From contig CAVWDU010000004.1 in assembly GCA_963753815.1 (NCBI GenBank), positions 434,001 to 498,000 of the forward strand: a stretch of 64,000 nucleotides of DNA, written 5' to 3'. A program made the position numbers and the translations under genes. Positions 52,375 to 61,233 of this stretch are shown here, one piece after another (within the stretch, counting starts at the first letter, position 1; each line of letters opens with the position of its first letter). The DNA is from CAVWDU01 sp963753815. Its GTDB lineage: Bacteria > Pseudomonadota > Gammaproteobacteria > Pseudomonadales > Halieaceae. Under the pieces are notes generated by a model that was not told where the DNA came from, ran no database searches, and worked only from the letters and a program-made list of their open reading frames with translations.

Positions 52375-53850
52375 GTGTTGCCGAACCTTAGTACACGGAA
52401 GCTGGAGAAAGCACTCGCACAGGCGGAATCCTATAGCGAGTGGCGCTCGCTGGCGAGGGACCTGGACCGCAAGCTCGGCCACGAACGCTGGCGATCGATC
52501 GACCAGTCCTCCCAATACGATTACGTCTCCATCCGGCTGCGGCTGGACCAGCTGCGCTCACTGCGGGCGCGCCACGATTACCGCGGCCTGCTGTTCACCC
52601 TCAACGAGGGTATTCACGGCAACATGGGCGGCATGGGCAAGTCATCGCTGTACGAGCGCGCCCTGTTCGGCACCAAACAGCTCATCGTCGATTACGTCGA
52701 GGAAATCTGCGATGCGCTGGCCCTGCTTGCCAGCCCCGACATCGACGAAATCAGCATCGAGGAGAAGGTCGAGTTCTTCCGGCGAGCGCGTCACTGTTAC
52801 GGGCGATCCGCACTGATGATGAGCGGGTCCGGAACCCTGCTTTACTTCCATCTTGGGGTCGTGAAAGCGCTGTCCGAGCACGATTTGCTGCCGCTCATCC
52901 TGTCCGGGGCCAGTGGCGGTTCGGTGGTGGGGGCGGTGGTCTGTTCCCATACCCGGGAGGAACTGGAAGATGTGTTCGATGCTGAGTTCCTCGCCGAACA
53001 AATGAGCCTGTCCCGCGCGCCCGGGCCGGCCTATCGCCCCCTGCGCCCGCGTTTACTGCAGCTCGACGAAGTGGTCGCAATGATCGACCGAATGGTGCCC
53101 GACCTGACCTTCCAGGAGGCCTATGAGCGCAGTGGGCGCATGCTGAACGTCTCCGTGGCGCCCGCCGAGACGCACCAGACGTCCCGTCTGCTCAATGCCA
53201 CCACCTCGCCGAATGTGCTGATTCGCAAGTCTGTTCTCGCCTCGGCGGCGGTGCCGGGAATCTATCCGCCGGTGGTACTGGAGGCGCGCGACAAGTGGGG
53301 CGAGCGACAGCCCTATCTGCCGTCCCGGAAGTGGGTCGACGGTTCGGTCAGCGACGATCTGCCCACCAAGCGTCTGGCGCGCCTCTATGGGGTTAATCAC
53401 TACATCGTCAGTCAGACCAATCCGGCCGTGCTGCCTTTCCTTACCGACAGCCGGCGTAAACGCGGGACACTGGCTATCCTCCAGGATGCCAGCCGCCGCA
53501 CCGCACGCGAGTGGCTGAACGCCGGCGCCGCTATCCTGCACCGGCCGCTGAGCCGCAACAGCGGGTTTTCGAAGGTCGCCAACACGTTCATCTCGCTGGT
53601 GAACCAGGACTACATCGGGGACGTCAATATCATGCCCCGCAATCGCACCCCCAATCCCTTCAAGGTGCTGCACCATCTCGATGTCGATGATATCGCCGGG
53701 ATGATCACCGAGGGCGAGCGCGCCACCTGGCGCCGGCTTGAGATGATCCGGGTACAAACCAGAATCGCCAGGGTACTGGATGATATCGTCGCCACGCAGC
53801 AGCGCCAGTTGATCGAGAGTCAGACACGGTCCGGGCGCCGGGCCGCCTGA
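52375..53850 (+). CDS. Patatin-like phospholipase with DUF3336 domain
   Basis: 491 residues if started at GTG 52375 (GGGGG upstream); a TTG at 52291 in frame is possible. N-terminal DUF3336-type helices (to about 150) precede a patatin domain with nucleophile SGASGGSVVG and the dyad Asp in WVDGSVSDDLP. This arrangement matches bacterial and fungal triacylglycerol lipases or phospholipases. It is divergent from the alcohol dehydrogenase and precedes the beta-oxidation genes. Confidence 0.92.
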   Translation: MLPNLSTRKLEKALAQAESYSEWRSLARDLDRKLGHERWRSIDQSSQYDYVSIRLRLDQLRSLRARHDYRGLLFTLNEGIHGNMGGMGKSSLYERALFGTKQLIVDYVEEICDALALLASPDIDEISIEEKVEFFRRARHCYGRSALMMSGSGTLLYFHLGVVKALSEHDLLPLILSGASGGSVVGAVVCSHTREELEDVFDAEFLAEQMSLSRAPGPAYRPLRPRLLQLDEVVAMIDRMVPDLTFQEAYERSGRMLNVSVAPAETHQTSRLLNATTSPNVLIRKSVLASAAVPGIYPPVVLEARDKWGERQPYLPSRKWVDGSVSDDLPTKRLARLYGVNHYIVSQTNPAVLPFLTDSRRKRGTLAILQDASRRTAREWLNAGAAILHRPLSRNSGFSKVANTFISLVNQDYIGDVNIMPRNRTPNPFKVLHHLDVDDIAGMITEGERATWRRLEMIRVQTRIARVLDDIVATQQRQLIESQTRSGRRAA

Positions 53851-53896
53851 CGGTCAGCCCGGGGGCGTTCTCCGCTGTAACAGTTTGTCAATTTTC

Positions 53897-53928
53897 TTTA
53901 ATGCCCGGGTCATTGCCTCGGGGCATTA
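53897..53928. repeat. Motif copy 2 upstream of the thiolase gene, palindromic
   Basis: TAATGCCC (53899-53906) and GGGCATTA (53921-53928) are perfect inverted copies. The block TTTAATGCCCGG-N4-TTGCCTCGGGG is shared with 47783-47808, where the spacer is 3 bases. It lies about 50 bases before the thiolase ATG, a position suited to a regulator site. Confidence 0.65.
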
Positions 53929-53976
53929 GAGCCGCCACTATTTCCGACTTCGCTAACCACACCGAGGGGCCAGCTG

Positions 53977-55185
53977 ATGAGTAACCCAGCTTTTATTTTT
54001 GACGCGATCAGAACGCCGCGCAGCAAGGGGAAACCGGGTGGCAGTCTCTACCAGGTAAAGCCGGTGGACCTCGGCGCGGGTCTGCTCCGAGAACTTCAGC
54101 AACGCCACGATCTCGATACCGCGCGCGTCGACGACGTCATCATGGGCTGCGTGACACCGGTGGGCGAACAGGGCAGCGATATCGCCAAGATGATTGTGCA
54201 GAACGCCGACTGGGATGAGTCCGTCGCCGGCGTGCAGCTCGACCGCTTTTGCGCCTCCGGTCTGGAAGCGGTGAACGGCGCGGCGGCGAAGATCGCCGCG
54301 GGCTGGGAGCACCTCGTGGTGGCCGGGGGCATCGAGTGCATGTCCCGCGTGCCGATGGGCTCCAATGGCGGACCCATGGGCGGCGACCCCGGCTTCAGCC
54401 TGAAAACGGGCTTTGTTCCCCAGGGTATCGGTGCCGACACCATTGCCAGTCTCGAAGGCTGGACCCGCGCGGATGTAGACGCATTTGCCGTCGAGTCACA
54501 GCGGCGAGCAGCCCACGCCCGTGATGCGGGGTACTTCGATCGCTCCGTCGTGCCGGTAAAGGACGCCAATGGCCTGACGGTGCTGGCGCAGGATGATTTC
54601 ATCAAGCCGGGTACCACGCTGGAAACGCTCGCCGGACTGAATGCATCTTTCGCCGGTATCGGTGAACTCGGCTTCGACGAAATCGTCCTTGGCAAATACA
54701 ACACGCTGGAAAAAATCAATCACGTCCACACACCGGGGAATTCGTCCGGCATCGTGGACGGCGCCAGCGCGGTGCTCATCGGCAGCGAATCGGCCGGTCT
54801 TGACCTCGGCCTGACGCCAAGGGGGCGCATCGTCGCCACGGCTGTGCTGGCGACCGACCCGACCATCATGCTGACCGGCCCCGGTCCCGCGGCGAAGAAA
54901 TGCCTGCACACGGCCGGGCTGGACAAGGCCGATATCGACCTCTGGGAAATCAACGAGGCCTTTGCCTCGGTGGCGCTGCGGTACATGAAAGACCTCGGTA
55001 TCGACCCCGAGGTGACCAACGTCAACGGCGGCGCTATCGCCATGGGTCATCCCCTCGGTGCCACTGGCGCCATGCTGGTGAGTACGGTGCTCGATGAACT
55101 CGAGCGGCGCAATCTCAAGCGCGCCATGCTGTCACTCTGCGTGGGTGGCGGTATGGGAATCTCGACCATTATCGAGCGCGTCTAG
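53977..55185 (+). CDS. Acetyl-CoA C-acyltransferase (thiolase, FadA/FadI type)
   Basis: 402 residues. It has nucleophile FCASGLEAVNG, the GAIAMGHPLGATG histidine block and C-terminal LCVGGGMGISTIIERV with the general-base cysteine. It performs the last step of beta-oxidation, thiolytic cleavage of 3-ketoacyl-CoA. GAGGGGCC precedes the ATG. It is followed by a FadJ-like gene, so the two form the trifunctional set. A palindromic motif precedes it. Confidence 0.95.
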   Translation: MSNPAFIFDAIRTPRSKGKPGGSLYQVKPVDLGAGLLRELQQRHDLDTARVDDVIMGCVTPVGEQGSDIAKMIVQNADWDESVAGVQLDRFCASGLEAVNGAAAKIAAGWEHLVVAGGIECMSRVPMGSNGGPMGGDPGFSLKTGFVPQGIGADTIASLEGWTRADVDAFAVESQRRAAHARDAGYFDRSVVPVKDANGLTVLAQDDFIKPGTTLETLAGLNASFAGIGELGFDEIVLGKYNTLEKINHVHTPGNSSGIVDGASAVLIGSESAGLDLGLTPRGRIVATAVLATDPTIMLTGPGPAAKKCLHTAGLDKADIDLWEINEAFASVALRYMKDLGIDPEVTNVNGGAIAMGHPLGATGAMLVSTVLDELERRNLKRAMLSLCVGGGMGISTIIERV

Positions 55186-55252
55186 CCACCGGCAACGACA
55201 CGCGTGGGGTGCCGGGGTGCCCAGTCTGAATTCCCAACGAGGACAAGCAATC

Positions 55253-57400
55253 ATGAGTGTGTTCAAGTACGAGAAAGATGCGGACGGAATCGTCACTATC
55301 ACGATGGACATGGCCGGGCCTGTCAATGCCATGAATGGCGAATACCGGGCAGCGATGGCGGAAACGGTCGACAGATTAGAGCAGGAAGAGGGTCTGACCG
55401 GGGTGGTCCTGACGTCGGCCAAAAAAGTGTTTTTCGCCGGCGGCGACCTCCACGAGTTGTCAGCCGTGGAGCCCGGTAACGAGGGCGAGTTCCTCGATAT
55501 GGTCATCAGTACCAAGGCCGTTCTGCGGCGCCTGGAAAAACTGCCCGTGCCGGTCGCGGCTGCGATCAATGGTGCGGCACTGGGCGGCGGCCTCGAGATC
55601 TGCCTGTGTTGCAATCACCGGGTGGCGTGGAACGATAAATCGGTTCAGCTCGGACTGCCGGAGGTGACGCTGGGTCTGTTGCCGGGCGGCGGTGGCGTTG
55701 TTCGAATGGTGAACCTGCTCGGCCTGGAGAAAGCCCTGCCGTACCTGCTCGAGGGTAGACGGGTGGCACCGGAGGCGGCGCTTGCAGACGGCTTCATAGA
55801 CGCCACTGTAGAGCGCCTGGAAGACCTCGTTTCACAGGCCCGTGCCTGGGTGCTCGAGAATCGGGACAATGCAGACGCTGCGGTGCAGCCCTGGGATCGC
55901 AAGGGTTTTCGAATTCCCGGTGGCGCTGCCGGGTCGCCGAAGCTCGCCCAGGTCATCATGCTTGCGCCTGCGATGCTGAGGCAGAAAACCCGGGGCCTGT
56001 TGCCGGCACCGGAGAAGATTCTCGACTGTGCCGTTGAAGCCGCCAGGCTCAACTTCGACACGGCACTGGAGATAGAATCCCGGGGCCTGACGTCGCTGGT
56101 GGTAACGCCGCAGGCGAAAAATATGATCGGCACCTTTTTCTTCGGCCTGAATGCCGTCAACAGCGGCGCCAGTCGGCCGCAGGGCATCGAGCTGCAGCCC
56201 ACCCGCAAGCTGGGTGTTCTCGGCGCGGGCATGATGGGGCAGGGCATCGCCTACGTCGCCGCCATGGCGGGCATCGAGGTCGTGCTCAAAGACATCTCCG
56301 CGGAAGCGGCCGAGAAAGGCAAGGCCTACTCGGAGGCATTGCTGGCGAAGCGTGTCGCCCGGGGGCGCATGAGTGAGGCACAGAAAGCGGATGTGCTGGG
56401 AATGATTCTGGCCACCGACCGGGAGGCGGACCTACAGGGCTGTGACCTGATCGTCGAGGCGGTATTCGAAAACATGGCCCTCAAGCACGAGATCACCCGG
56501 GCCAGCGAGCGCTTCCTCGCTGACGGCGGCGTCTGGGGTTCGAACACCTCGACGCTTCCGATCACGCAACTGGCCGAAGCCAGCGCAAAGCCGGAAAACT
56601 TCATCGGCATCCACTTTTTCTCGCCGGTGGACAAGATGCCGTTGGTCGAGATCATCTGTGGAGAGCAAACGTCCGACACGGCCCTGGCGAAGGCTTTTGA
56701 TTTTGCCCGCCAGATTCGCAAGACACCGATCGTGGTCAATGACTCGCTCGGCTTTTTCACCTCCCGGACGTTCGGCACCTATCTTGACGAAGGTGTACGC
56801 CTGCTGAGCGAGGGCGCGCACCCGGTGCGCATCGACAATCTCGGCAAGGCGGTCGGCATGCCTGTGGGTCCCCTGGCAGTCTACGACGAAGTCAGCCTGG
56901 AGCTGTCTCGCAAGGCGCAGGAAACCTGGCGCGAGATGGGTGTGCTCGACAAGTGGGGTGACGGCAGTGTCGCCCGCCAGGTCATTGACACCATGGTGGT
57001 GCAGGAAGGGCGCGGTGGACGCCATCACGGCGGGGGTTTCTACGAGTATCCGGAGGCGGGTGGTAAGTCGATCTGGCCGCCACTGTTGGAGCGTTACTAC
57101 CGCCCCGATTACGTCATCAGTGACGACGACATCAAGGACCGGCTGCTCTTCAGGCAGGTGATAGAGGCACTGAAATGCCTGGAGAGCGGCGTGCTGCGAT
57201 CGGTGGCCGACGGCAATATCGGCTCCATCATGGGCATCGGCGCGCCGACCTGGACCGGGGGCTTGATCCAGTTCGTCAATGGCTATGGCCTGCAGGAATT
57301 TGTCGATCGCTGCAACACGCTGGCCGCCGCTTTCGGGGACCGCTTCAAGCCCCCGGCCATTGCAGTCGAGCATGCTCGCTCCGGCACATACTTCCGCTAG
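55253..57400 (+). CDS. Bifunctional enoyl-CoA hydratase/3-hydroxyacyl-CoA dehydrogenase (FadB/FadJ-like)
   Basis: 715 residues from ATG 55253; the open frame overlapping the thiolase gene upstream lacks family similarity. The N-terminal crotonase domain has NGAALGGGLEICLCCNHRVA and LPEVTLGLLPGGGGVVRM. The dehydrogenase has GVLGAGMMGQGIAYVAAMAG and IGIHFFSPVDKMPLVEII. It hydrates 2-enoyl-CoA and oxidises the 3-hydroxyacyl-CoA, supplying the thiolase upstream. The length matches FadJ/FadB (about 715-730). Confidence 0.95.
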   Translation: MSVFKYEKDADGIVTITMDMAGPVNAMNGEYRAAMAETVDRLEQEEGLTGVVLTSAKKVFFAGGDLHELSAVEPGNEGEFLDMVISTKAVLRRLEKLPVPVAAAINGAALGGGLEICLCCNHRVAWNDKSVQLGLPEVTLGLLPGGGGVVRMVNLLGLEKALPYLLEGRRVAPEAALADGFIDATVERLEDLVSQARAWVLENRDNADAAVQPWDRKGFRIPGGAAGSPKLAQVIMLAPAMLRQKTRGLLPAPEKILDCAVEAARLNFDTALEIESRGLTSLVVTPQAKNMIGTFFFGLNAVNSGASRPQGIELQPTRKLGVLGAGMMGQGIAYVAAMAGIEVVLKDISAEAAEKGKAYSEALLAKRVARGRMSEAQKADVLGMILATDREADLQGCDLIVEAVFENMALKHEITRASERFLADGGVWGSNTSTLPITQLAEASAKPENFIGIHFFSPVDKMPLVEIICGEQTSDTALAKAFDFARQIRKTPIVVNDSLGFFTSRTFGTYLDEGVRLLSEGAHPVRIDNLGKAVGMPVGPLAVYDEVSLELSRKAQETWREMGVLDKWGDGSVARQVIDTMVVQEGRGGRHHGGGFYEYPEAGGKSIWPPLLERYYRPDYVISDDDIKDRLLFRQVIEALKCLESGVLRSVADGNIGSIMGIGAPTWTGGLIQFVNGYGLQEFVDRCNTLAAAFGDRFKPPAIAVEHARSGTYFR

Positions 57401-57488
57401 CGGCCCCGCGTTGTTGCCGGGGCTGCGGCCGCCGGCGTAAAGACACACCGCGAGGCGGTATGAGCACTAACTGAAGAGGATTTAGAGT

Positions 57489-58259
57489 ATGGACATCAAC
57501 GGAAAGGTAGCCATTGTAACCGGGGGAGCGTCGGGGCTCGGTGAGGCCACGGTGCGGCGCTATGTGGACCACGGCGCCAGAGTCTCCATTTTTGACATGA
57601 ACGAGGCGCGCGGCAAGGCACTGGTGGAAGAGCTCGGTGATGCCGTCATCTATCACAGTGTCAATGTGGTCGACGAGGAGCAGGTAGCCAGCGCCCTCGC
57701 GGCGACCGTCGCAAGCTTCGGTGCAGTGCATATCTGCAACAACTTCGCGGGAGTCGGCGACGCAGCCAAAACGGTGAGCCGGGGAGAACCCGTTGCCCTG
57801 GAGAAGTTTCGGCGGGTTATCGACATCAACCTCATCGGCACCTTCAATGTCCTGCGGCTGGCGGCCGCACAGATGGCGAAGCAGGACCCGATCGACCCGG
57901 ACGGCAGTCGTGGCGTGATCATCAACACCGCCTCCGTGGCGGCCTATGAGGGACAGGTCGGACAGGCGGCCTACAGCGCGTCAAAAGGCGGCGTGGTCGG
58001 CATGACACTGCCCATTGCCCGAGACCTCGCCAGCCTGGGCATCCGGGTCAACACGATCGTGCCCGGTCTCATTCACACGCCCCTGTTCGACATGCTGCCG
58101 AAAGAGACTTTCGACAGCCTCTCTCAGCAGCCGGTTTATCCCAAGCGGTTGGGCAAGCCCGACGAGATCGCCCACCTCTCCCAGTATATCGTCGAGAACG
58201 ACTACACCAACGGCGAGTGCATTCGCATGGATGCCGGTATCCGTATGCAACCGCGATAG
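57489..58259 (+). CDS. Short-chain dehydrogenase (HSD10-like)
   Basis: 256-residue SDR. Cofactor motif TGGASGLG near residue 12, NNFAG, and catalytic Ser with YSASK (YxxxK). It resembles 17beta-HSD10 or 3-hydroxyacyl-CoA dehydrogenases in its opening and in GIRVNTIVPGLIHTPL. It follows the FadJ-like gene by 88 bases and may add a further 3-hydroxyacyl-CoA oxidation for branched or steroid-like substrates. Confidence 0.92.
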   Translation: MDINGKVAIVTGGASGLGEATVRRYVDHGARVSIFDMNEARGKALVEELGDAVIYHSVNVVDEEQVASALAATVASFGAVHICNNFAGVGDAAKTVSRGEPVALEKFRRVIDINLIGTFNVLRLAAAQMAKQDPIDPDGSRGVIINTASVAAYEGQVGQAAYSASKGGVVGMTLPIARDLASLGIRVNTIVPGLIHTPLFDMLPKETFDSLSQQPVYPKRLGKPDEIAHLSQYIVENDYTNGECIRMDAGIRMQPR

Positions 58260-58474
58260 CGTGAGCGACTGAAGTCCGCCGGCCGCCAGTCCGGACAATA
58301 CGGTACCCGCGGCAGAGCCACCTCTGCCGCGCGCATGCGGGCGCCGCTTCGCCTGGAGAATGCGTTGGAAATCCGGGGCTTTCTACCTCCCGTGGTGGCC
58401 AACGCGGGCGAACTAGGGCACTATCAGCCTCTCCGAATCAGCCCCTTTGGGCACGGGATCTGGAGGCCCGCCGA

Positions 58475-59452
58475 ATGATTTGTCATGTGGTTCACTACCG
58501 GTCCGGAGACGAGTCTACCTGGGGCGTCCTTCATGATGGGCGCGTCTTTGCGCTGCCCGACAGCTACCCCGACACGCGGGCGTTCCTCGAGTACGGCCGC
58601 GCGCCGGCGCGCGCGCTGCTCTCAGCGGTGTCTTCCGGGGAACACACCGGTGCCGGGGTCGCCCTGGAACACTTAAGCGTATTGAGTCCCGTCACCGCCG
58701 ACGCCCGCGTGCTGTGCCAGGGAGCCAACTACCGCCAGCACATGATCGAAAGCGGTATGGATCCCGACGCGAAGGACTTCAACATGTTCTTCAACAAGTC
58801 CTCTGCCAGTCTCTGCTCAGCCACCGATCCGGTGCGTCGACCGGCGCACGTTCGGCTGCTGGATTACGAGATCGAGCTCGGCCTGCTGATCGGCAACGAC
58901 CTGCGTGAGGAGAAGACCATCGACGCTGACTCGCTGCACGAACATATCGCCGGGATCGTCATTGCCAATGACGTTTCGGCACGGGATGTACAGTTGCCGC
59001 AGAATCAGTTTTTCAAAGGGAAGTCCTATCGCAGTTTCTGCCCGGTCGGCCCGGTGCTGTGCCTGCTCGATCGCGAGGACATGCACTATCTCGACGAGCT
59101 CCGACTTGAGCTGCAAGTCAATGGCGAGACCCGGCAGCAGGATCATACCCGCAACATGGTATTCAGGCCGGCTGAGAGCCTCAGCGAACTGTCCGGCGTG
59201 TCGGACCTGTCTACGGGTGACCTCGTTCTGACCGGTACGCCCAGCGGTTGTGCCCTGCAAATCCCCCGAGGGCGCCTGGTCCGAGCCCTGATGCAGTTGA
59301 AGTCTGAGAAGGCGAAGTGGGCGTTATTCGTGGACCGCCAGTTGAAATCGGGACGCTACCTCGAACCCGGTGACGTTGTTACAGGAACTATCGTCAGCGA
59401 CGATGGTGTGGTCGACCTCGGTCGGCAGCACAACACAGTGGCGGCGGTCTAG
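58475..59452 (+). CDS. Fumarylacetoacetase-family (FAH) enzyme
   Basis: 325 residues. The FAH core has the metal-ligand segment LLDYEIELGLLIGND (acidic residues) and FKGKSYRSFCPVGPVL with FLTGTPSG-type ending DLVLTGTPSGCAL. The family hydrolyses or decarboxylates C-C bonds in 1,3-diketones and 2-oxo acids. TGGAGG precedes ATG 58475. The downstream membrane protein starts 5 bases after its stop, so the two are a unit. Confidence 0.9.
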   Translation: MICHVVHYRSGDESTWGVLHDGRVFALPDSYPDTRAFLEYGRAPARALLSAVSSGEHTGAGVALEHLSVLSPVTADARVLCQGANYRQHMIESGMDPDAKDFNMFFNKSSASLCSATDPVRRPAHVRLLDYEIELGLLIGNDLREEKTIDADSLHEHIAGIVIANDVSARDVQLPQNQFFKGKSYRSFCPVGPVLCLLDREDMHYLDELRLELQVNGETRQQDHTRNMVFRPAESLSELSGVSDLSTGDLVLTGTPSGCALQIPRGRLVRALMQLKSEKAKWALFVDRQLKSGRYLEPGDVVTGTIVSDDGVVDLGRQHNTVAAV

Positions 59453-59457
59453 GGGGC

Positions 59458-60726
59458 ATGGCAGCAGCGGGAGATGCGCTCAATCCTGCCCTGATCCAGA
59501 GTGAGGCCGTGACCCTGGGCCTCCTGGCGGTGTGTCTGGGCCTGGTGTTCCACACATCAACCCGGCGGGTTGGTTTCTGGCGGCATTTCTACCGCTATGT
59601 GCCCGCGCTGCTGATGTGTTACCTGCTGCCAGCCCTGCTCAACTCGATGGGTGTCATCAGCGGTGAACACTCAGCCATATACTATGTCACCTCGCGCTTC
59701 CTGCTGCCGGCTGCACTGGTGCTTCTCACGCTCTCCATCGACCTGCAGCGAGTGATAGCGCTGGGCCCCAAGGCCGTGATCATGTTCTTCACCGGCACTG
59801 TGGGCATTGTCATCGGCGGGCCTATCGCCATCATGCTGGTATCGCTGGTCAGCCCGGAGACCGTGGGTGGTGCAGCGCCCAACGAAATCTGGCGCGGGCT
59901 CAGCACCATCGCCGGCAGCTGGATCGGCGGCGGTGCCAACCAGGCGGCGATGTACGAGATGTGGGAGGTGTCGGACGAGATCTTCCCGGCGATGATCGCG
60001 GTGGATATTATCGTCGCCAATATCTGGATGGCGGTGCTGCTGGTGATGGCAGGTCGGGCCCGGGAACTCGACGAGCGTCGCGGGGCCGACAGCTCTGCGA
60101 TCGAGGAGGTGCGGCGGGCCGTTGAAACCTTTGAGCGCGAAAATGCCCGTATCCCCACCTTGCCCGACCTGATGGCGATCCTCGCCGTGGGTTTCGGGGT
60201 GATGGGGCTCTCCCACCTGCTGGCCGATGCACTGGCACCCTGGATCAGTATCAACCTGCCGGCGCTTAACCAGTTCAGTCTCGGCAGCCAGTTTTTCTGG
60301 CTGGTCGTTATCGCCACCACGATTGGTCTGAGCCTGTCGTTCACCCGCTTCAAACTGCTGGAGGCCGCGGGTGCCTCGCGGGTGGGCTCGGTGTTTATCT
60401 ATTTCCTGGTGGCATCGATTGGAATGAAGATGGACATTACCGCGATTGTGCGTCATCCCGGCATTTTCGTCGTCGGACTGATCTGGATATCAGTCCACGC
60501 GGGTCTGCTCCTGTTCGTGGCCAGGCTGATCCGCGCGCCGACGTTTTTCATTGCGGTGGGCAGTCAGGCGAACGTTGGTGGGGCGGCATCAGCCCCCGTC
60601 GTTGCGTCTGCCTTTCACCCCTCGCTGGCGCCGGTCGGCGTATTGCTCGCGGTCCTGGGCTATGCGCTGGGGACGTATGCGGCGTGGCTCTGTGCCGTGT
60701 TGATGAAGCTGGTTGCGCCCGTTTAG
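59458..60726 (+). CDS. DUF819-family membrane protein
   Basis: 422 residues with about ten or more hydrophobic helices in two halves, including the conserved GGGANQAAMYEM and the C-terminal SQANVGGAASAPVVASAF. The family is annotated only as DUF819 (YjcL-like); transport is often assumed because the fold resembles 2-hydroxycarboxylate or sodium symporters. The link with the FAH gene suggests uptake or export of its substrate, a hypothesis. Confidence 0.88.
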   Translation: MAAAGDALNPALIQSEAVTLGLLAVCLGLVFHTSTRRVGFWRHFYRYVPALLMCYLLPALLNSMGVISGEHSAIYYVTSRFLLPAALVLLTLSIDLQRVIALGPKAVIMFFTGTVGIVIGGPIAIMLVSLVSPETVGGAAPNEIWRGLSTIAGSWIGGGANQAAMYEMWEVSDEIFPAMIAVDIIVANIWMAVLLVMAGRARELDERRGADSSAIEEVRRAVETFERENARIPTLPDLMAILAVGFGVMGLSHLLADALAPWISINLPALNQFSLGSQFFWLVVIATTIGLSLSFTRFKLLEAAGASRVGSVFIYFLVASIGMKMDITAIVRHPGIFVVGLIWISVHAGLLLFVARLIRAPTFFIAVGSQANVGGAASAPVVASAFHPSLAPVGVLLAVLGYALGTYAAWLCAVLMKLVAPV

Positions 60727-60731
60727 TACGC

Positions 60732-61217
60732 TCAATTCAGCGTCTCGAAGCGGTTTTCGGCGACATTTTTGACCACGTTGTCGGCGTCGAACACCTGTCC
60801 GCTCATCGCGATGTAAACGCCCGGCGGTTTGCTCTGTAACGCGCCGATAGCACAGCCGATATTAAATATCGCATCGCTCTGGGCAAAGCGTGCCGGTTGC
60901 AGGGCACCGGTGAGCACGATGCACTTGTCTGCGATACCCGCCAGTGCCTGCGCCGTCGATACCATGCCGTCTGTACCATGCGTGACCAGCACGCATTCCT
61001 CGTCACACTCCAGAGCGGCCCGTCGGATCAGTTGCCGGTCTTCGGGCGTCATCTCAAGACTGTCCTTGCGCATGGCCGACTCCACCGAGAACTCGAAGCC
61101 GACGTGCATCAACCTGAGCAGTTCGCCGATCACCGGGTCACCGACCTGGTAGTCGCTCTTGGCATCGAAGTAGATCTTGTCGATGGTGCCGCCGGTGGTA
61201 ATGATATGAAGCTTCAT
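60732..61217 (-). CDS. Single-domain asparaginase-like protein
   Basis: 161 residues from ATG 61217; the extension to 61253 would overlap the next gene. It contains only the N-terminal half of an asparaginase: TTGGTIDKIYFD with the first catalytic Thr, VTHGTDGM with the second Thr-Asp, and LTGALQPARFAQSDA. A full type I or II enzyme has about 330 residues, so the C-terminal domain is missing. Stand-alone homologues of this size exist, so it is probably a genuine short form rather than a truncation. It is co-oriented with the polyphosphate kinase gene. Confidence 0.88.
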   Translation of the reverse strand: MKLHIITTGGTIDKIYFDAKSDYQVGDPVIGELLRLMHVGFEFSVESAMRKDSLEMTPEDRQLIRRAALECDEECVLVTHGTDGMVSTAQALAGIADKCIVLTGALQPARFAQSDAIFNIGCAIGALQSKPPGVYIAMSGQVFDADNVVKNVAENRFETLN

Positions 61218-61233
61218 GGCGTGGTTGGGGTCC

